DNA of 44,393 nt from Firmicutes bacterium UBA5493. Lineage in GTDB: Bacteria; Bacillota; Limnochordia; Darwinibacteriales; Darwinibacteriaceae. The notes under the pieces were generated by a model. The model was given only the letters and a program-made list of their open reading frames with translations, was not told where the DNA came from and did not search any database. How positions within the stretch are numbered: the stretch's first letter is position 1; every line of letters starts with the position of its first letter. Shown one piece after another: positions 31,724 through 40,242 of this stretch. The stretch spans positions 64,013 through 108,405 of the forward strand of contig DIPH01000009.1 in assembly GCA_002424045.1 (NCBI GenBank), written 5' to 3'. A program made the translations under genes and the position numbers.

Positions 31724-33718
31724 ATGGCTTTGCAGAATGCATTTCGAGTTGTTGCTCCTTTTGAGCCTGCAGGGGATCAACCTAAAGCCATCCAGGAGCT
31801 AGTTTCGGGAATCCAATCTGGTATCAAACACCAGACTTTACTCGGCGTTACCGGGTCTGGAAAGACCTATACAATAGCCAAAGTCGTAGAGGCAGTGCAG
31901 AAGCCAACTCTAGTGTTGGCCCATAACAAAACGCTGGCAGCGCAGCTCTGCAGTGAATTTCGGGAGTTCTTCCCCCATAATGCAGTCCATTATTTCGTGA
32001 GTTACTATGATTATTATCAACCAGAGGCCTATGTGCCAACAAGCGACACCTATATAGAAAAGGATGCCTCCATCAATGACGAGATCGACCGCCTTCGCCA
32101 TGCGGCCACCAGTGCCCTCTTTGAACGGCGTGATGTTATTATCGTGGCCAGTGTCTCCTGTATTTATGGTTTAGGCTCTCCGGAAGACTATTCCGGAATG
32201 ACGTTTTCTTTGAAGAATGGAGAGTATCGGGATCGAGATCATATTTTGCGTCGTCTCGTAGGAATTCAGTATGAGCGTAATGACATTGGTTTCACCCGTG
32301 GGACCTTTAGGGTTCGGGGAGATGTCATTGAGATCAATCCTGTCGGCAGTGAATCGGTGATCCGGGTTGAAATGTTCGGCGATGAAATTGAGAGGATTCA
32401 GGAAATTGATCCCATAACCGGCGAAGTTCTTAAACAACGAGATGAGCTGACCATTTATCCTGCTTCCCACTTCATCACTCCAGAAGAGAAACTGCAAAGA
32501 GCGTTGCCTACCATAGAAGCAGAGTTAGAAGCACGCCTGAAGGTCCTTCGTAGCCAGGACAAACTACTAGAAGCACAGCGTCTCGAACAGCGCACCCGTT
32601 ACGATTTGGAGATGTTGGCGGAGCTTGGCTATTGTACCGGCGTCGAAAACTACTCCGCACCCTTAAGTGGGAGAAAACCTGGGGAAACCCCAGCCACGCT
32701 TTTGGACTATTTTCCTAAGGACTATTTGATGGTGATTGACGAAGCCCATGTTACAGTACCTCAGGTGCGAGCCATGTATTTTGGCGATCGTTCCCGCAAA
32801 GAAAATCTTGTGGAATACGGATTTCGTCTTCCTTCGGCCTTGGATAATCGCCCGCTAAAGTTTCCCGAATTTGAAGCCCATATGAATCAGGTGGTCTATG
32901 TATCGGCCACACCTGGGCCCTATGAAACAGAACGGTCGGAGCAGATCGTAGAGCAAGTGATTCGGCCGACGGGTCTGGTGGATCCCAAGGTGGTGGTTCG
33001 TCCAGTGCAGGGGCAAATTGACGATCTCATTGATGAGATTGGACTTGTACTCAAAAGGCGGGAGCGGATTCTTGTCACAACGCTCACTAAGCGTATGGCG
33101 GAGGACCTCACCCAGTATTTTACCGAGGTAGGTTTGAAGGTTCGCTACTTGCATTCTGACGTTGAAACTCTTGATCGCATTGAGATCTTGCGGGAGCTTC
33201 GTCAGGGGGTATTTGATGTCTTGGTAGGTATCAACCTCTTGCGTGAAGGATTAGACTTGCCGGAAGTGTCTCTCGTTGCCATCTTAGATGCCGATCAGGA
33301 GGGTTTCTTGCGCTCTTCGACTTCTTTGGTGCAAACCATTGGGCGTGCTGCCCGTAATGTTGAAGGAAAAGTGATCATGTATGCGGACCGCATTACAGAT
33401 TCTATGAGGTACGCCATAGACGAAACCAATCGCAGGCGTGCCATCCAATTGGAGCATAATGAACGTATGGGAATCACGCCAGCCAGTATTGAAAAAGCCA
33501 TTAAAGATATTGCCCAAGAGCTGCCTGAAGAGCACGTAGCTGAAGAGAGACCAGACTATGATGCTCGTCGGAGTGGGTCTCTAAGAGAGGTTATAGCACT
33601 CATCCAAGAGCTTGAGGAGGAAATGTATCGTGCCGCCCAAGACCTCAATTTTGAACGGGCGGCTGAGCTTCGCGATGAGATTCAGGAGATACGGATCGAA
33701 ATGGGGTTATCAGTTTGA
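31724..33718 (+). CDS. uvrB: Excinuclease ABC subunit B
   Basis: DNA damage verification helicase-like subunit of nucleotide excision repair. Walker A GVTGSGKT (41-48). The damage-probing beta-hairpin YYDYYQPEAYVP lies at 94-105. Helicase motifs include VIDEAHVTVPQ, VYVSATPG, VGINLLREGLDLPEVSLVAILDADQEGFLRS and QTIGRAARN. The C-terminal UVR motif, EMYRAAQDLNFERAAELRDEI, contacts UvrC. 664 aa. GGAG is 13 bases from ATG 31724, a rather long spacing. I looked for a LexA/DinR box upstream and found none. Overlaps uvrA by 4 bases. Confidence 0.97.
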   Translation: MALQNAFRVVAPFEPAGDQPKAIQELVSGIQSGIKHQTLLGVTGSGKTYTIAKVVEAVQKPTLVLAHNKTLAAQLCSEFREFFPHNAVHYFVSYYDYYQPEAYVPTSDTYIEKDASINDEIDRLRHAATSALFERRDVIIVASVSCIYGLGSPEDYSGMTFSLKNGEYRDRDHILRRLVGIQYERNDIGFTRGTFRVRGDVIEINPVGSESVIRVEMFGDEIERIQEIDPITGEVLKQRDELTIYPASHFITPEEKLQRALPTIEAELEARLKVLRSQDKLLEAQRLEQRTRYDLEMLAELGYCTGVENYSAPLSGRKPGETPATLLDYFPKDYLMVIDEAHVTVPQVRAMYFGDRSRKENLVEYGFRLPSALDNRPLKFPEFEAHMNQVVYVSATPGPYETERSEQIVEQVIRPTGLVDPKVVVRPVQGQIDDLIDEIGLVLKRRERILVTTLTKRMAEDLTQYFTEVGLKVRYLHSDVETLDRIEILRELRQGVFDVLVGINLLREGLDLPEVSLVAILDADQEGFLRSSTSLVQTIGRAARNVEGKVIMYADRITDSMRYAIDETNRRRAIQLEHNERMGITPASIEKAIKDIAQELPEEHVAEERPDYDARRSGSLREVIALIQELEEEMYRAAQDLNFERAAELRDEIQEIRIEMGLSV

Positions 33719-36546
33719 AAGATAAACTAGTGATACAAGGTGCTAGACAGCACAACTTGAAAGATATAGATGTGGAAATTCCTAGAAATAAGCTGGTAGT
33801 GGTAACAGGACTCTCAGGGTCCGGCAAGTCTTCTCTGGCCTTTGACACCATTTACGCCGAGGGACAAAGAAGGTATGTAGAATCCCTTTCGGCCTATGCC
33901 AGGCAATTTCTTGGACAGATGGATAAACCGGATGTTGATTTAATCGAGGGGCTTTCGCCAGCCATTTCCATTGATCAAAAGACCACCAGTCGTAATCCCA
34001 GATCCACCGTTGGTACGGTGACGGAGATTTATGACTATTTGCGCTTGCTCTTTGCCCGGGTGGGTAGACCCCACTGTCCGAGCTGCGGTAAGCCCATTAG
34101 TCAACAGACGGTGGAACAAATTGTGGATCAGATTCTTAGCCTCCCGGAGGGTACCCGAATTCAAGTGTTGGCACCTGTGGTCCGAGGACGCAAGGGTGAG
34201 CACAAGAAAGTGATCGAGACCATTGGCAAAGATGGTTTTATTCGAATTCGGGTAGATGGAGAGCTCCATGAGGTGAGCGATGCCCTGAACTTGGACAAGA
34301 ATAAGAAGCATAATATTGATATCGTGGTCGACCGCATTAGTGTCCGTCCCGATCTGGCGGGACGCCTCAGTGATTCAGTACAGATGGCCTTACAGTATGG
34401 CGAGGGGATTGTCTTTGTGGATGTCATTGGAGGAGAGGTGCTCATGTTTAGTGAGAAGTTCTCCTGCATCGATTGTGGGATTTCCATGGAAGAGCTGGCT
34501 CCTCGCATGTTCTCTTTTAACAGCCCCTTTGGAGCCTGCCCGGGATGCGAGGGGTTAGGGACAAAGCAAGAGATTGACCCAGACTTAATTCTGGATATGG
34601 ATCTTTCCATTGACGAGGGGGGCCTAATTCCCTGGCGCAATAGTAAGAGCCGTTGGAGAAACGCCATCTTACAAAGTGTTTGTGACAAGTATGGAATAAA
34701 TACTGAGATACCCCTTAAGGATTTGCCAGGTGACCACTTGGACATTTTGGTGCATGGTCTTGGCTCTGAACTGATAAGCTTTTACTACACGAATAATGCA
34801 GGACGCGAGCGGATGTACGAGGCTCCCTTTGAAGGACTTATAGGGTCCTTAGAACGGCGTTATCTGGAAAGCGGTTCTGAGTGGGTGAAACAAGATGTGG
34901 AACAATATATGAGTATCAACACCTGCCAAGAATGTAAAGGACGTCGTTTGCGCCCAGAGGTCCTAGGAGTGACCGTAGGCGACAAGAACATAATGGACGT
35001 GACGGAGTTTTCCATTCAGGAATGCTTGGACTTCTTTGCGTCTTTACAGCTGACGCCTAGGGAAGAACTTATTGCTCGACAAATCGTGAAAGAGATTCGC
35101 GAACGCCTCGCCTTTTTGGTGAATGTGGGCCTGGACTATCTGGCTCTCAGCCGCGCTTCAGCAACCCTCTCAGGAGGAGAGGCTCAGCGTATTCGTTTAG
35201 CAACCCAGGTGGGATCGAGACTCATGGGAGTCCTATACATTCTAGATGAGCCCAGTATTGGACTTCACCAACGGGATAATGGAAAGCTCTTGGATTCCCT
35301 CAAGGAACTGCGGAATCTAGGAAACACCCTCATTGTGGTGGAACATGATGAAGAAACCATGGCGGCCGCTGATTGGATCATCGACATGGGGCCCGGTGCG
35401 GGAAGTCACGGCGGCGAGGTGGTGGCCGAAGGTAGCTGGGATGATATTTGTGCAGTACCGGAGTCTATCACTGGGCAGTATCTGAAGGGTGACAGGATGA
35501 TCCGGGTTCCTCGAAAACGCCGTAAGCCCAATGGCAATTGGCTCACCATTAAAGGTGCCAGAGAGCATAACCTAAAGAACCTCGATGTGCAGATTCCCCT
35601 GGGGGTATTTGTTGCTGTTACAGGTGTGTCGGGTTCTGGCAAGAGTACGCTGATCAATGATATCCTTTATCGGAAGCTTAGCCAAGTGATGAACCGGGCC
35701 CGTACTAAGCCTGGGGAGCACGACGCCATTCTGGGCCTGGAGTTCATTGATAAGGTGATCGAAATCGATCAATCGCCCATCGGCCGAACACCAAGATCCA
35801 ACCCTGCCACGTATACCGGAGCCTTTGATGGGATTCGGGATCTCTTTGCCATGACCAATGAAGCGAAAGTGCGCGGATATAACAAGGGGCGCTTCAGCTT
35901 TAACGTGAAGGGTGGACGCTGCGAAGCATGTAAAGGTGACGGTATCCTCAAGATTGAAATGCACTTTTTGCCCGATGTCTATGTGCCCTGTGAGGTCTGT
36001 AAGGGCAAGCGTTACGGCCGGGAAACATTAGATGTGAAGTATAAAGGGAAGTCCATTGCCGATGTCTTGGACATGCAGGTGGAAGAGGCGGTGGAGTTCT
36101 TCCAGAACGTTCCCAAGATCTACAGACGGGTGCAAACCCTCTATGATGTGGGTTTGGGCTATGTCAGACTTGGACAACCGGCCACAGAACTTTCTGGGGG
36201 AGAAGCCCAAAGGGTGAAGCTGGCCACCGAGTTAAGCCGCAGGAGTAATGGAAAGACCCTCTACCTTCTTGATGAACCTACGACTGGGCTTCACTTTGAA
36301 GATATCCGCAAGTTGCTTACGGTTTTGGAACGTTTGGTAGATGCCGGCGACACTGTGGTCGTTATCGAACACAACCTCGATGTGGTGAAGACCGCGGACT
36401 ACGTTATTGATCTAGGACCTGAAGGAGGTCAGGGAGGCGGCACTATCGTGGCCCAGGGTACTCCTGAAGAGGTGGCTCAGGTACCTGAGTCCTACACGGG
36501 ACAGTTTCTGCAGAAGGTCCTGAGTGACAAACGTGTGGTGAAGTAG
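33715..36546 (+). CDS. uvrA: Excinuclease ABC subunit A
   Basis: Dimeric ABC-type ATPase that finds DNA lesions and loads UvrB. Two ATP sites: GLSGSGKS (32-39) and, near residue 640, GVSGSGKST. Two ABC signatures, ATLSGGEAQRIRLATQVGS and TELSGGEAQRVKLATELS. Zinc modules CPSCG..., CIDCG...CPGCEG and CEACKGDG...CEVCKGKRY. 943 aa, full length. Start TTG 33715 overlaps the uvrB stop (TTGA), so coupled translation is likely. Followed 12 bases later by uvrC. Confidence 0.97.
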   Translation: MKDKLVIQGARQHNLKDIDVEIPRNKLVVVTGLSGSGKSSLAFDTIYAEGQRRYVESLSAYARQFLGQMDKPDVDLIEGLSPAISIDQKTTSRNPRSTVGTVTEIYDYLRLLFARVGRPHCPSCGKPISQQTVEQIVDQILSLPEGTRIQVLAPVVRGRKGEHKKVIETIGKDGFIRIRVDGELHEVSDALNLDKNKKHNIDIVVDRISVRPDLAGRLSDSVQMALQYGEGIVFVDVIGGEVLMFSEKFSCIDCGISMEELAPRMFSFNSPFGACPGCEGLGTKQEIDPDLILDMDLSIDEGGLIPWRNSKSRWRNAILQSVCDKYGINTEIPLKDLPGDHLDILVHGLGSELISFYYTNNAGRERMYEAPFEGLIGSLERRYLESGSEWVKQDVEQYMSINTCQECKGRRLRPEVLGVTVGDKNIMDVTEFSIQECLDFFASLQLTPREELIARQIVKEIRERLAFLVNVGLDYLALSRASATLSGGEAQRIRLATQVGSRLMGVLYILDEPSIGLHQRDNGKLLDSLKELRNLGNTLIVVEHDEETMAAADWIIDMGPGAGSHGGEVVAEGSWDDICAVPESITGQYLKGDRMIRVPRKRRKPNGNWLTIKGAREHNLKNLDVQIPLGVFVAVTGVSGSGKSTLINDILYRKLSQVMNRARTKPGEHDAILGLEFIDKVIEIDQSPIGRTPRSNPATYTGAFDGIRDLFAMTNEAKVRGYNKGRFSFNVKGGRCEACKGDGILKIEMHFLPDVYVPCEVCKGKRYGRETLDVKYKGKSIADVLDMQVEEAVEFFQNVPKIYRRVQTLYDVGLGYVRLGQPATELSGGEAQRVKLATELSRRSNGKTLYLLDEPTTGLHFEDIRKLLTVLERLVDAGDTVVVIEHNLDVVKTADYVIDLGPEGGQGGGTIVAQGTPEEVAQVPESYTGQFLQKVLSDKRVVK

Positions 36547-36558
36547 GGGGTGAACTTT

Positions 36559-38400
36559 ATGGATCTTGAACACAAATTGGCAACGTTGCCAACTGCGCCA
36601 GGGGTCTATCTCATGCTAAACGAGGCTGGAGAGGTTATTTATGTGGGAAAAGCTATCAACTTGCGTAATCGGGTGCGGTCGTACTTCCAGAAATCCGCCA
36701 ATCATGCCCTGAAGGTACAGGTGCTTGTGGAGCATATCGCGGATCTGGAGTACATTGTTACCGATTCTGAGGTGGAAGCGTTAATTCTGGAAAATAACCT
36801 GATCAAAAAGCACACTCCCCGTTACAATGTGCGCTTGAAAGATGACAAGACCTATCCATATATCAAGGTAACAGTCCAAGAGACGTTTCCCAGAGTCCTT
36901 ATGGTGCGCAAGCGTCTCAAGGACGGTGCCCGTTACTTTGGCCCTTATACCGATGTTACAGTGGTGAAGAAGACGCTCTCTTTTTTGCGTACGCTTTTTC
37001 CCCTGAGAACGTGCAACAAGACAATTGAAGAGGGATGGCAGGATAGGCCCTGTTTGAACTACCATATTGGGCGTTGCTTAGCTCCGTGCGCGGGTCTAAT
37101 CAGTAAGGAAAATTATGCTGAAATGATCCAAGAGGTGCTGCTCTTCTTGGAGGGACGCATCGATCGCTTGATTCCCGATCTCACTAGAAAGATGCACGAA
37201 GCGTCAGCCCAGTTGGAATATGAGAAGGCGGCCCGTTTTCGCAACCAGATTCGGGGCCTGGAGACCCTGTTTGAAAAACAGAAGATTGTGGTCCAGCACG
37301 CGGAGGATCAGGACTATGTGGGCTATGCACGCCATGGTGAACTAGCCTGTGTGCAAGTGTTTTTTGTGCGTTCTGGGAAGGTGGTAGGACGGGATCACTA
37401 CCTTTTGGAATGCTCCGCCGATGAAGAAGGGGCAGAAATATTGCGGGCATTTCTTCAGCAGTATTACGCAGAGGCTTCCTACATTCCCCGGGAGGTCCTT
37501 ACGCCAATACCCCTCATTGAGCCTGAGATCATGGAAAACTGGCTGAGAAGTCTCAGGGGTGGTAAGAGGGTTTACTTGCGTACCCCTCAGCGGGGAGACA
37601 AGAAACAGCTCCTGGATCTCGTCGTTAAAAATGCCCAAATTGCCTTGGACGAGACCCGTAGCCGCAATACCTTTAAACAAAGGGCCATGGAACGAGCACT
37701 GCAAGATTTGCAGGATCTAACGGGCTTACCTGAGCCGCCAGAACGCATTGAGGCTTTTGATATTTCGAATCTACAAGGGACAAATGTGGTGGCCTCCTTG
37801 GTAGTCTGGGACAACGGAGACTTCAAAAGTACAGACTATCGCAGGTTTCGGATTCGTGGCCTAGAAGGCTCCCCCAATGACTACGAGGCAATGCGGGAGG
37901 CTGTGTCCCGCAGATTCAAGCGTGGTCTAATGGAGCAGGATGAAGAGTCGTCCGAGCAGAAGTTCTCGGTCTTCCCAGATGTGGTATTGATCGACGGGGG
38001 GAAGGGACAACTCGGTGTAGCCCTGGAGGTACGGGATGAACTGGGGCTGATCATTCCCTTTTTGTCTCTGGCTGAAAAGAGAGAAGAGATCTATCTGGAG
38101 GGGCAGTCGCAACCTGTAATCTTACCCAATGACTCTCCCGGTCTGCTCTTGCTGCGGAAAATTCGGGACGAAGCGCATCGCTTTGCCCTCACCTACCACC
38201 GCAATCTGCGGGGCAAAGCCACACGAGGTTCCATCTTAGATGAAATCCCAGGAATTGGGCCCAAGCGCAAAAAGGATCTGATTCGACACTTTGGCGGGAT
38301 TAAGAAGATTCGCTCGGCTACTTTTGAAGAACTGCAAGAGGTGCCAGGCATCAGCGCCAAATTGGCAGCTGAAATCTATCAGCATATGCAAAAGAGCTAG
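36559..38400 (+). CDS. uvrC: Excinuclease ABC subunit C
   Basis: Makes both incisions around the lesion. N-terminal GIY-YIG nuclease: GVYLM (15-19) and VIYVGKAINLRNRVRSYF. UVR motif YEKAARFRNQIRGLETL binds UvrB. C-terminal RNase H-like nuclease (ERIEAFDISNLQGTNVVASLVVWDNG, DVVLIDGGKGQLGVA) and tandem helix-hairpin-helix (LDEIPGIGPKRKKDLIRHFGGIKKI). 613 aa. ATG 36559 follows AGGGGG with 8-base spacing and is preferred over GTG 36550. The stop codon lies within the stem of the terminator. Confidence 0.97.
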   Translation: MDLEHKLATLPTAPGVYLMLNEAGEVIYVGKAINLRNRVRSYFQKSANHALKVQVLVEHIADLEYIVTDSEVEALILENNLIKKHTPRYNVRLKDDKTYPYIKVTVQETFPRVLMVRKRLKDGARYFGPYTDVTVVKKTLSFLRTLFPLRTCNKTIEEGWQDRPCLNYHIGRCLAPCAGLISKENYAEMIQEVLLFLEGRIDRLIPDLTRKMHEASAQLEYEKAARFRNQIRGLETLFEKQKIVVQHAEDQDYVGYARHGELACVQVFFVRSGKVVGRDHYLLECSADEEGAEILRAFLQQYYAEASYIPREVLTPIPLIEPEIMENWLRSLRGGKRVYLRTPQRGDKKQLLDLVVKNAQIALDETRSRNTFKQRAMERALQDLQDLTGLPEPPERIEAFDISNLQGTNVVASLVVWDNGDFKSTDYRRFRIRGLEGSPNDYEAMREAVSRRFKRGLMEQDEESSEQKFSVFPDVVLIDGGKGQLGVALEVRDELGLIIPFLSLAEKREEIYLEGQSQPVILPNDSPGLLLLRKIRDEAHRFALTYHRNLRGKATRGSILDEIPGIGPKRKKDLIRHFGGIKKIRSATFEELQEVPGISAKLAAEIYQHMQKS

Positions 38401-38423
38401 TGGCAACTGTCTAGCTCTTTTTT
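38391..38423 (+). terminator. Rho-independent terminator of uvrBAC
   Basis: AAAGAGCTAG (38391-38400) and CTAGCTCTTT (38411-38420) form a perfect 10-bp stem, loop of 10, T run to 38423. The uvrC stop TAG is the last base triplet of the 5' arm. Confidence 0.95.
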
Positions 38424-38454
38424 AGGTCGAGGGATAGTGAAAGGAATGCGAGCC

Positions 38455-39333
38455 ATGCACAAAGTGAAAGCTAAAGGCATTTTGTCAGCCCAAAACGGCA
38501 TGAACATCTACCGGGGTTGTACCCATGGCTGCATTTACTGCGACTCTCGCAGTAGGTGTTATCAGATGAACCACGCTTTTGAAGATGTGGAGGTCAAGAT
38601 CAATGCACCGGAGCTCTTGGAACAGGTCCTGCGGAAAAAACGTAAGAAATGCATGATTGGCACGGGGGCCATGAGTGATCCCTACATCCACTTAGAGGAA
38701 GAGCTCCGGCTGACCAGAAGCTGTTTACAGCTCATACGGGACTATGGATTCGGCCTAGCCATTCAAACGAAGTCCGCCCGAATTCTCAGGGATCTAGATT
38801 TACTTCTTGCCATCAATGAGAAGGCGAAATGTGTGGTGCAGATGACGCTCACAACCTATGATGACAACTTGTGCAAAATTTTGGAACCTCATGTAAGCAC
38901 CACAAGCGAACGTTTCGAAGTTCTGAAGGTTTTGCGTGATCAGGGAATTCCCACCATTGTCTGGCTCTGTCCTATTCTACCCTTGATCAATGATACAGAA
39001 GAAAATGTGCGTGGCCTCATGGACTATTGTATAAAGGCCAAGGTCAAAGGAGTTATCTGCTTTGGCATGGGCTTAACTCTACGAGAGGGAAACCGAGAGT
39101 ATTTTTACGAGAAATTGGATGAGCATTTTCCCGGAATGAAGGAGCAATACATGGCGAGATACGGAAACCTGTACCAGCTTGCCAGCCCTAGACACGAGAA
39201 ACTGCTGCGTATCTTTGGTGATCTTTGCGAAACGAATGGTATTATGAGTAGTGTCAGCGGCTGTTTTGACTACCTCCATGAGTTCGAAGAGAAGGGGCCA
39301 CAGCAGATGAGTCTACCCCTAGGTGACTTTTGA
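38455..39333 (+). CDS. Radical SAM protein of the SPL-like family
   Basis: 292 aa. The 4Fe-4S motif is C22-x3-C26-x2-C29 in YRGCTHGCIYCD, next to NIYRG, typical of the spore photoproduct lyase-related radical SAM group (Rv2578c/PA0069-like). TGAMSDPYIHLEEELRLTRSCLQLI and IQTKSARILRDLDLL follow. No photoproduct lyase-specific C-terminal cysteine context is recognised, so substrate is unknown. Proximity to uvrBAC makes a repair role tempting, but a terminator separates them. ATG 38455 has AAAGGA at 9 bases; earlier ATG 38446 or GTG 38437 are less well placed. Confidence 0.8.
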   Translation: MHKVKAKGILSAQNGMNIYRGCTHGCIYCDSRSRCYQMNHAFEDVEVKINAPELLEQVLRKKRKKCMIGTGAMSDPYIHLEEELRLTRSCLQLIRDYGFGLAIQTKSARILRDLDLLLAINEKAKCVVQMTLTTYDDNLCKILEPHVSTTSERFEVLKVLRDQGIPTIVWLCPILPLINDTEENVRGLMDYCIKAKVKGVICFGMGLTLREGNREYFYEKLDEHFPGMKEQYMARYGNLYQLASPRHEKLLRIFGDLCETNGIMSSVSGCFDYLHEFEEKGPQQMSLPLGDF

Positions 39334-39371
39334 GGATCTTGAGGCAATCAGAGGGAAAATTCAGAAAATGA

Positions 39372-39400
39372 TTGACAGGTTTAGCCTTCATTGCTATAAT
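39372..39400 (+). promoter_or_regulatory. Perfect-consensus sigma-A promoter
   Basis: TTGACA (39372-39377), exactly 17 bases, TATAAT (39395-39400). Both hexamers and the spacer are ideal, the strongest-looking promoter in the window. It drives the Phd-Uma2 fusion gene, and the start point (~39407) falls inside the inverted repeat at 39405-39421. Confidence 0.92.
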
Positions 39401-39404
39401 TAGG

Positions 39405-39421
39405 TTAGCTAAAATAGCTAA
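39405..39421. promoter_or_regulatory. Inverted-repeat operator at the transcription start
   Basis: TTAGCTA (39405-39411) and TAGCTAA (39415-39421) are perfect inverted copies around AAA. The site covers the predicted start point, so a bound repressor would block the promoter. The gene's own N-terminal Phd/YefM-type DNA-binding domain is the natural candidate, as antitoxins of this fold autoregulate through short palindromes (family knowledge). Confidence 0.7.
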
Positions 39422-39442
39422 GAGATCATGGGGGTATTTGTC

Positions 39443-40177
39443 ATGTTAAAGGTTAGTTCTACGGAAGTTCAAAACAATTTCGGCAAGTACTTGATGCTAG
39501 CGCAAGAACAGGATGTAATTGTCACCCGTAATGGGCAAGATGTAGCCCGTCTTGTGGGTTTGAATGATTCTCAAAATGGAGCAAGTATAGTATCTGAAGA
39601 AGTGTTAGCTGAAGGGTATGGATTACGCAAAGCCACTTATGAGGAGTTTCGTGAACTCACCAAGGATCGAGAAGAACGCTATGAGTACATTGATGGAGAA
39701 ATCTTCTTACAACCCTCACCGAAAGGTGACCATCAGTGGGCACAGGCGAAGCTTTTCGGCATGTTTGACCAGTTTTTTGCTGATGGGATTTGCAGCCCAT
39801 TTGTAGCTCCTTTCGATATCACAATTCGGCGTTCCGAAAGTGACATTAATGTGGTGCAGCCCGATCTTATGCTGATTTGTGATTTCAAAGAAAAACTTGG
39901 TGAGGACGGTTATTACCATGGTGTACCCACTTTAGTGGTGGAGATTCTTTCGGAAAGAACGAGACGAAATGATCTTTTAAAGAAACTGAATCTGTACATG
40001 CACGGTGGAGTTAAAGAGTATTGGATTGTGGACCCGAAGAACAAACAGATTTCCGTGTATACCTTTGAGGATCGGGATATCCAAGAGTATGTGGTGCATA
40101 CGATACCCGGAAAGGCTGAATCGATAGTGTTTCCTGGGCTCACTGTAGATTTGAAAAAAGTGTTTTTTGAGATATAG
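39443..40177 (+). CDS. Phd/YefM-type antitoxin domain fused to Uma2-family (DUF820) nuclease-like domain
   Basis: 244 aa. Residues 1-~48, MLKVSSTEVQNNFGKYLMLAQ with VIVTRNGQDVARLVG, are a Phd/YefM antitoxin fold (DNA-binding half). Residues ~70-240 are a Uma2/DUF820 PD-(D/E)XK-type domain: YEYIDGEIFLQPSPKGDHQWAQAKL, QPDLMLICD (D141), TLVVEILSERTRRNDLLKKLNLY (E167), VKEYWIVDP. Candidate metal ligands D141 and E167 are present. The start is ATG 39443 with GGGGGT upstream; an in-frame ATG at 39428 lacks a ribosome site. No separate toxin gene is adjacent. Whether it cuts DNA is not known. Confidence 0.82.
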   Translation: MLKVSSTEVQNNFGKYLMLAQEQDVIVTRNGQDVARLVGLNDSQNGASIVSEEVLAEGYGLRKATYEEFRELTKDREERYEYIDGEIFLQPSPKGDHQWAQAKLFGMFDQFFADGICSPFVAPFDITIRRSESDINVVQPDLMLICDFKEKLGEDGYYHGVPTLVVEILSERTRRNDLLKKLNLYMHGGVKEYWIVDPKNKQISVYTFEDRDIQEYVVHTIPGKAESIVFPGLTVDLKKVFFEI

Positions 40178-40193
40178 GGCGTGAGCGGAAAAC

Positions 40194-40220
40194 AGACCCC
40201 CAATTCATTTCGGGGGTCTT
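40194..40220. terminator. Terminator between convergent Phd-Uma2 and barrel gene
   Basis: AGACCCCC (40194-40201) pairs perfectly with GGGGGTCT (40212-40219) across a 10-base loop. T content after the stem is modest on either strand. It lies in the 65-base gap between convergent stops. Confidence 0.65.
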
Positions 40221-40242
40221 CGTCTATATGATTTGGTGACTG

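Noticed and set aside
39378..39443. A separate small toxin gene beside the Phd-type domain
   Set aside because: No additional frame with a ribosome site exists before or after; the Phd segment is continuous with the Uma2 domain.
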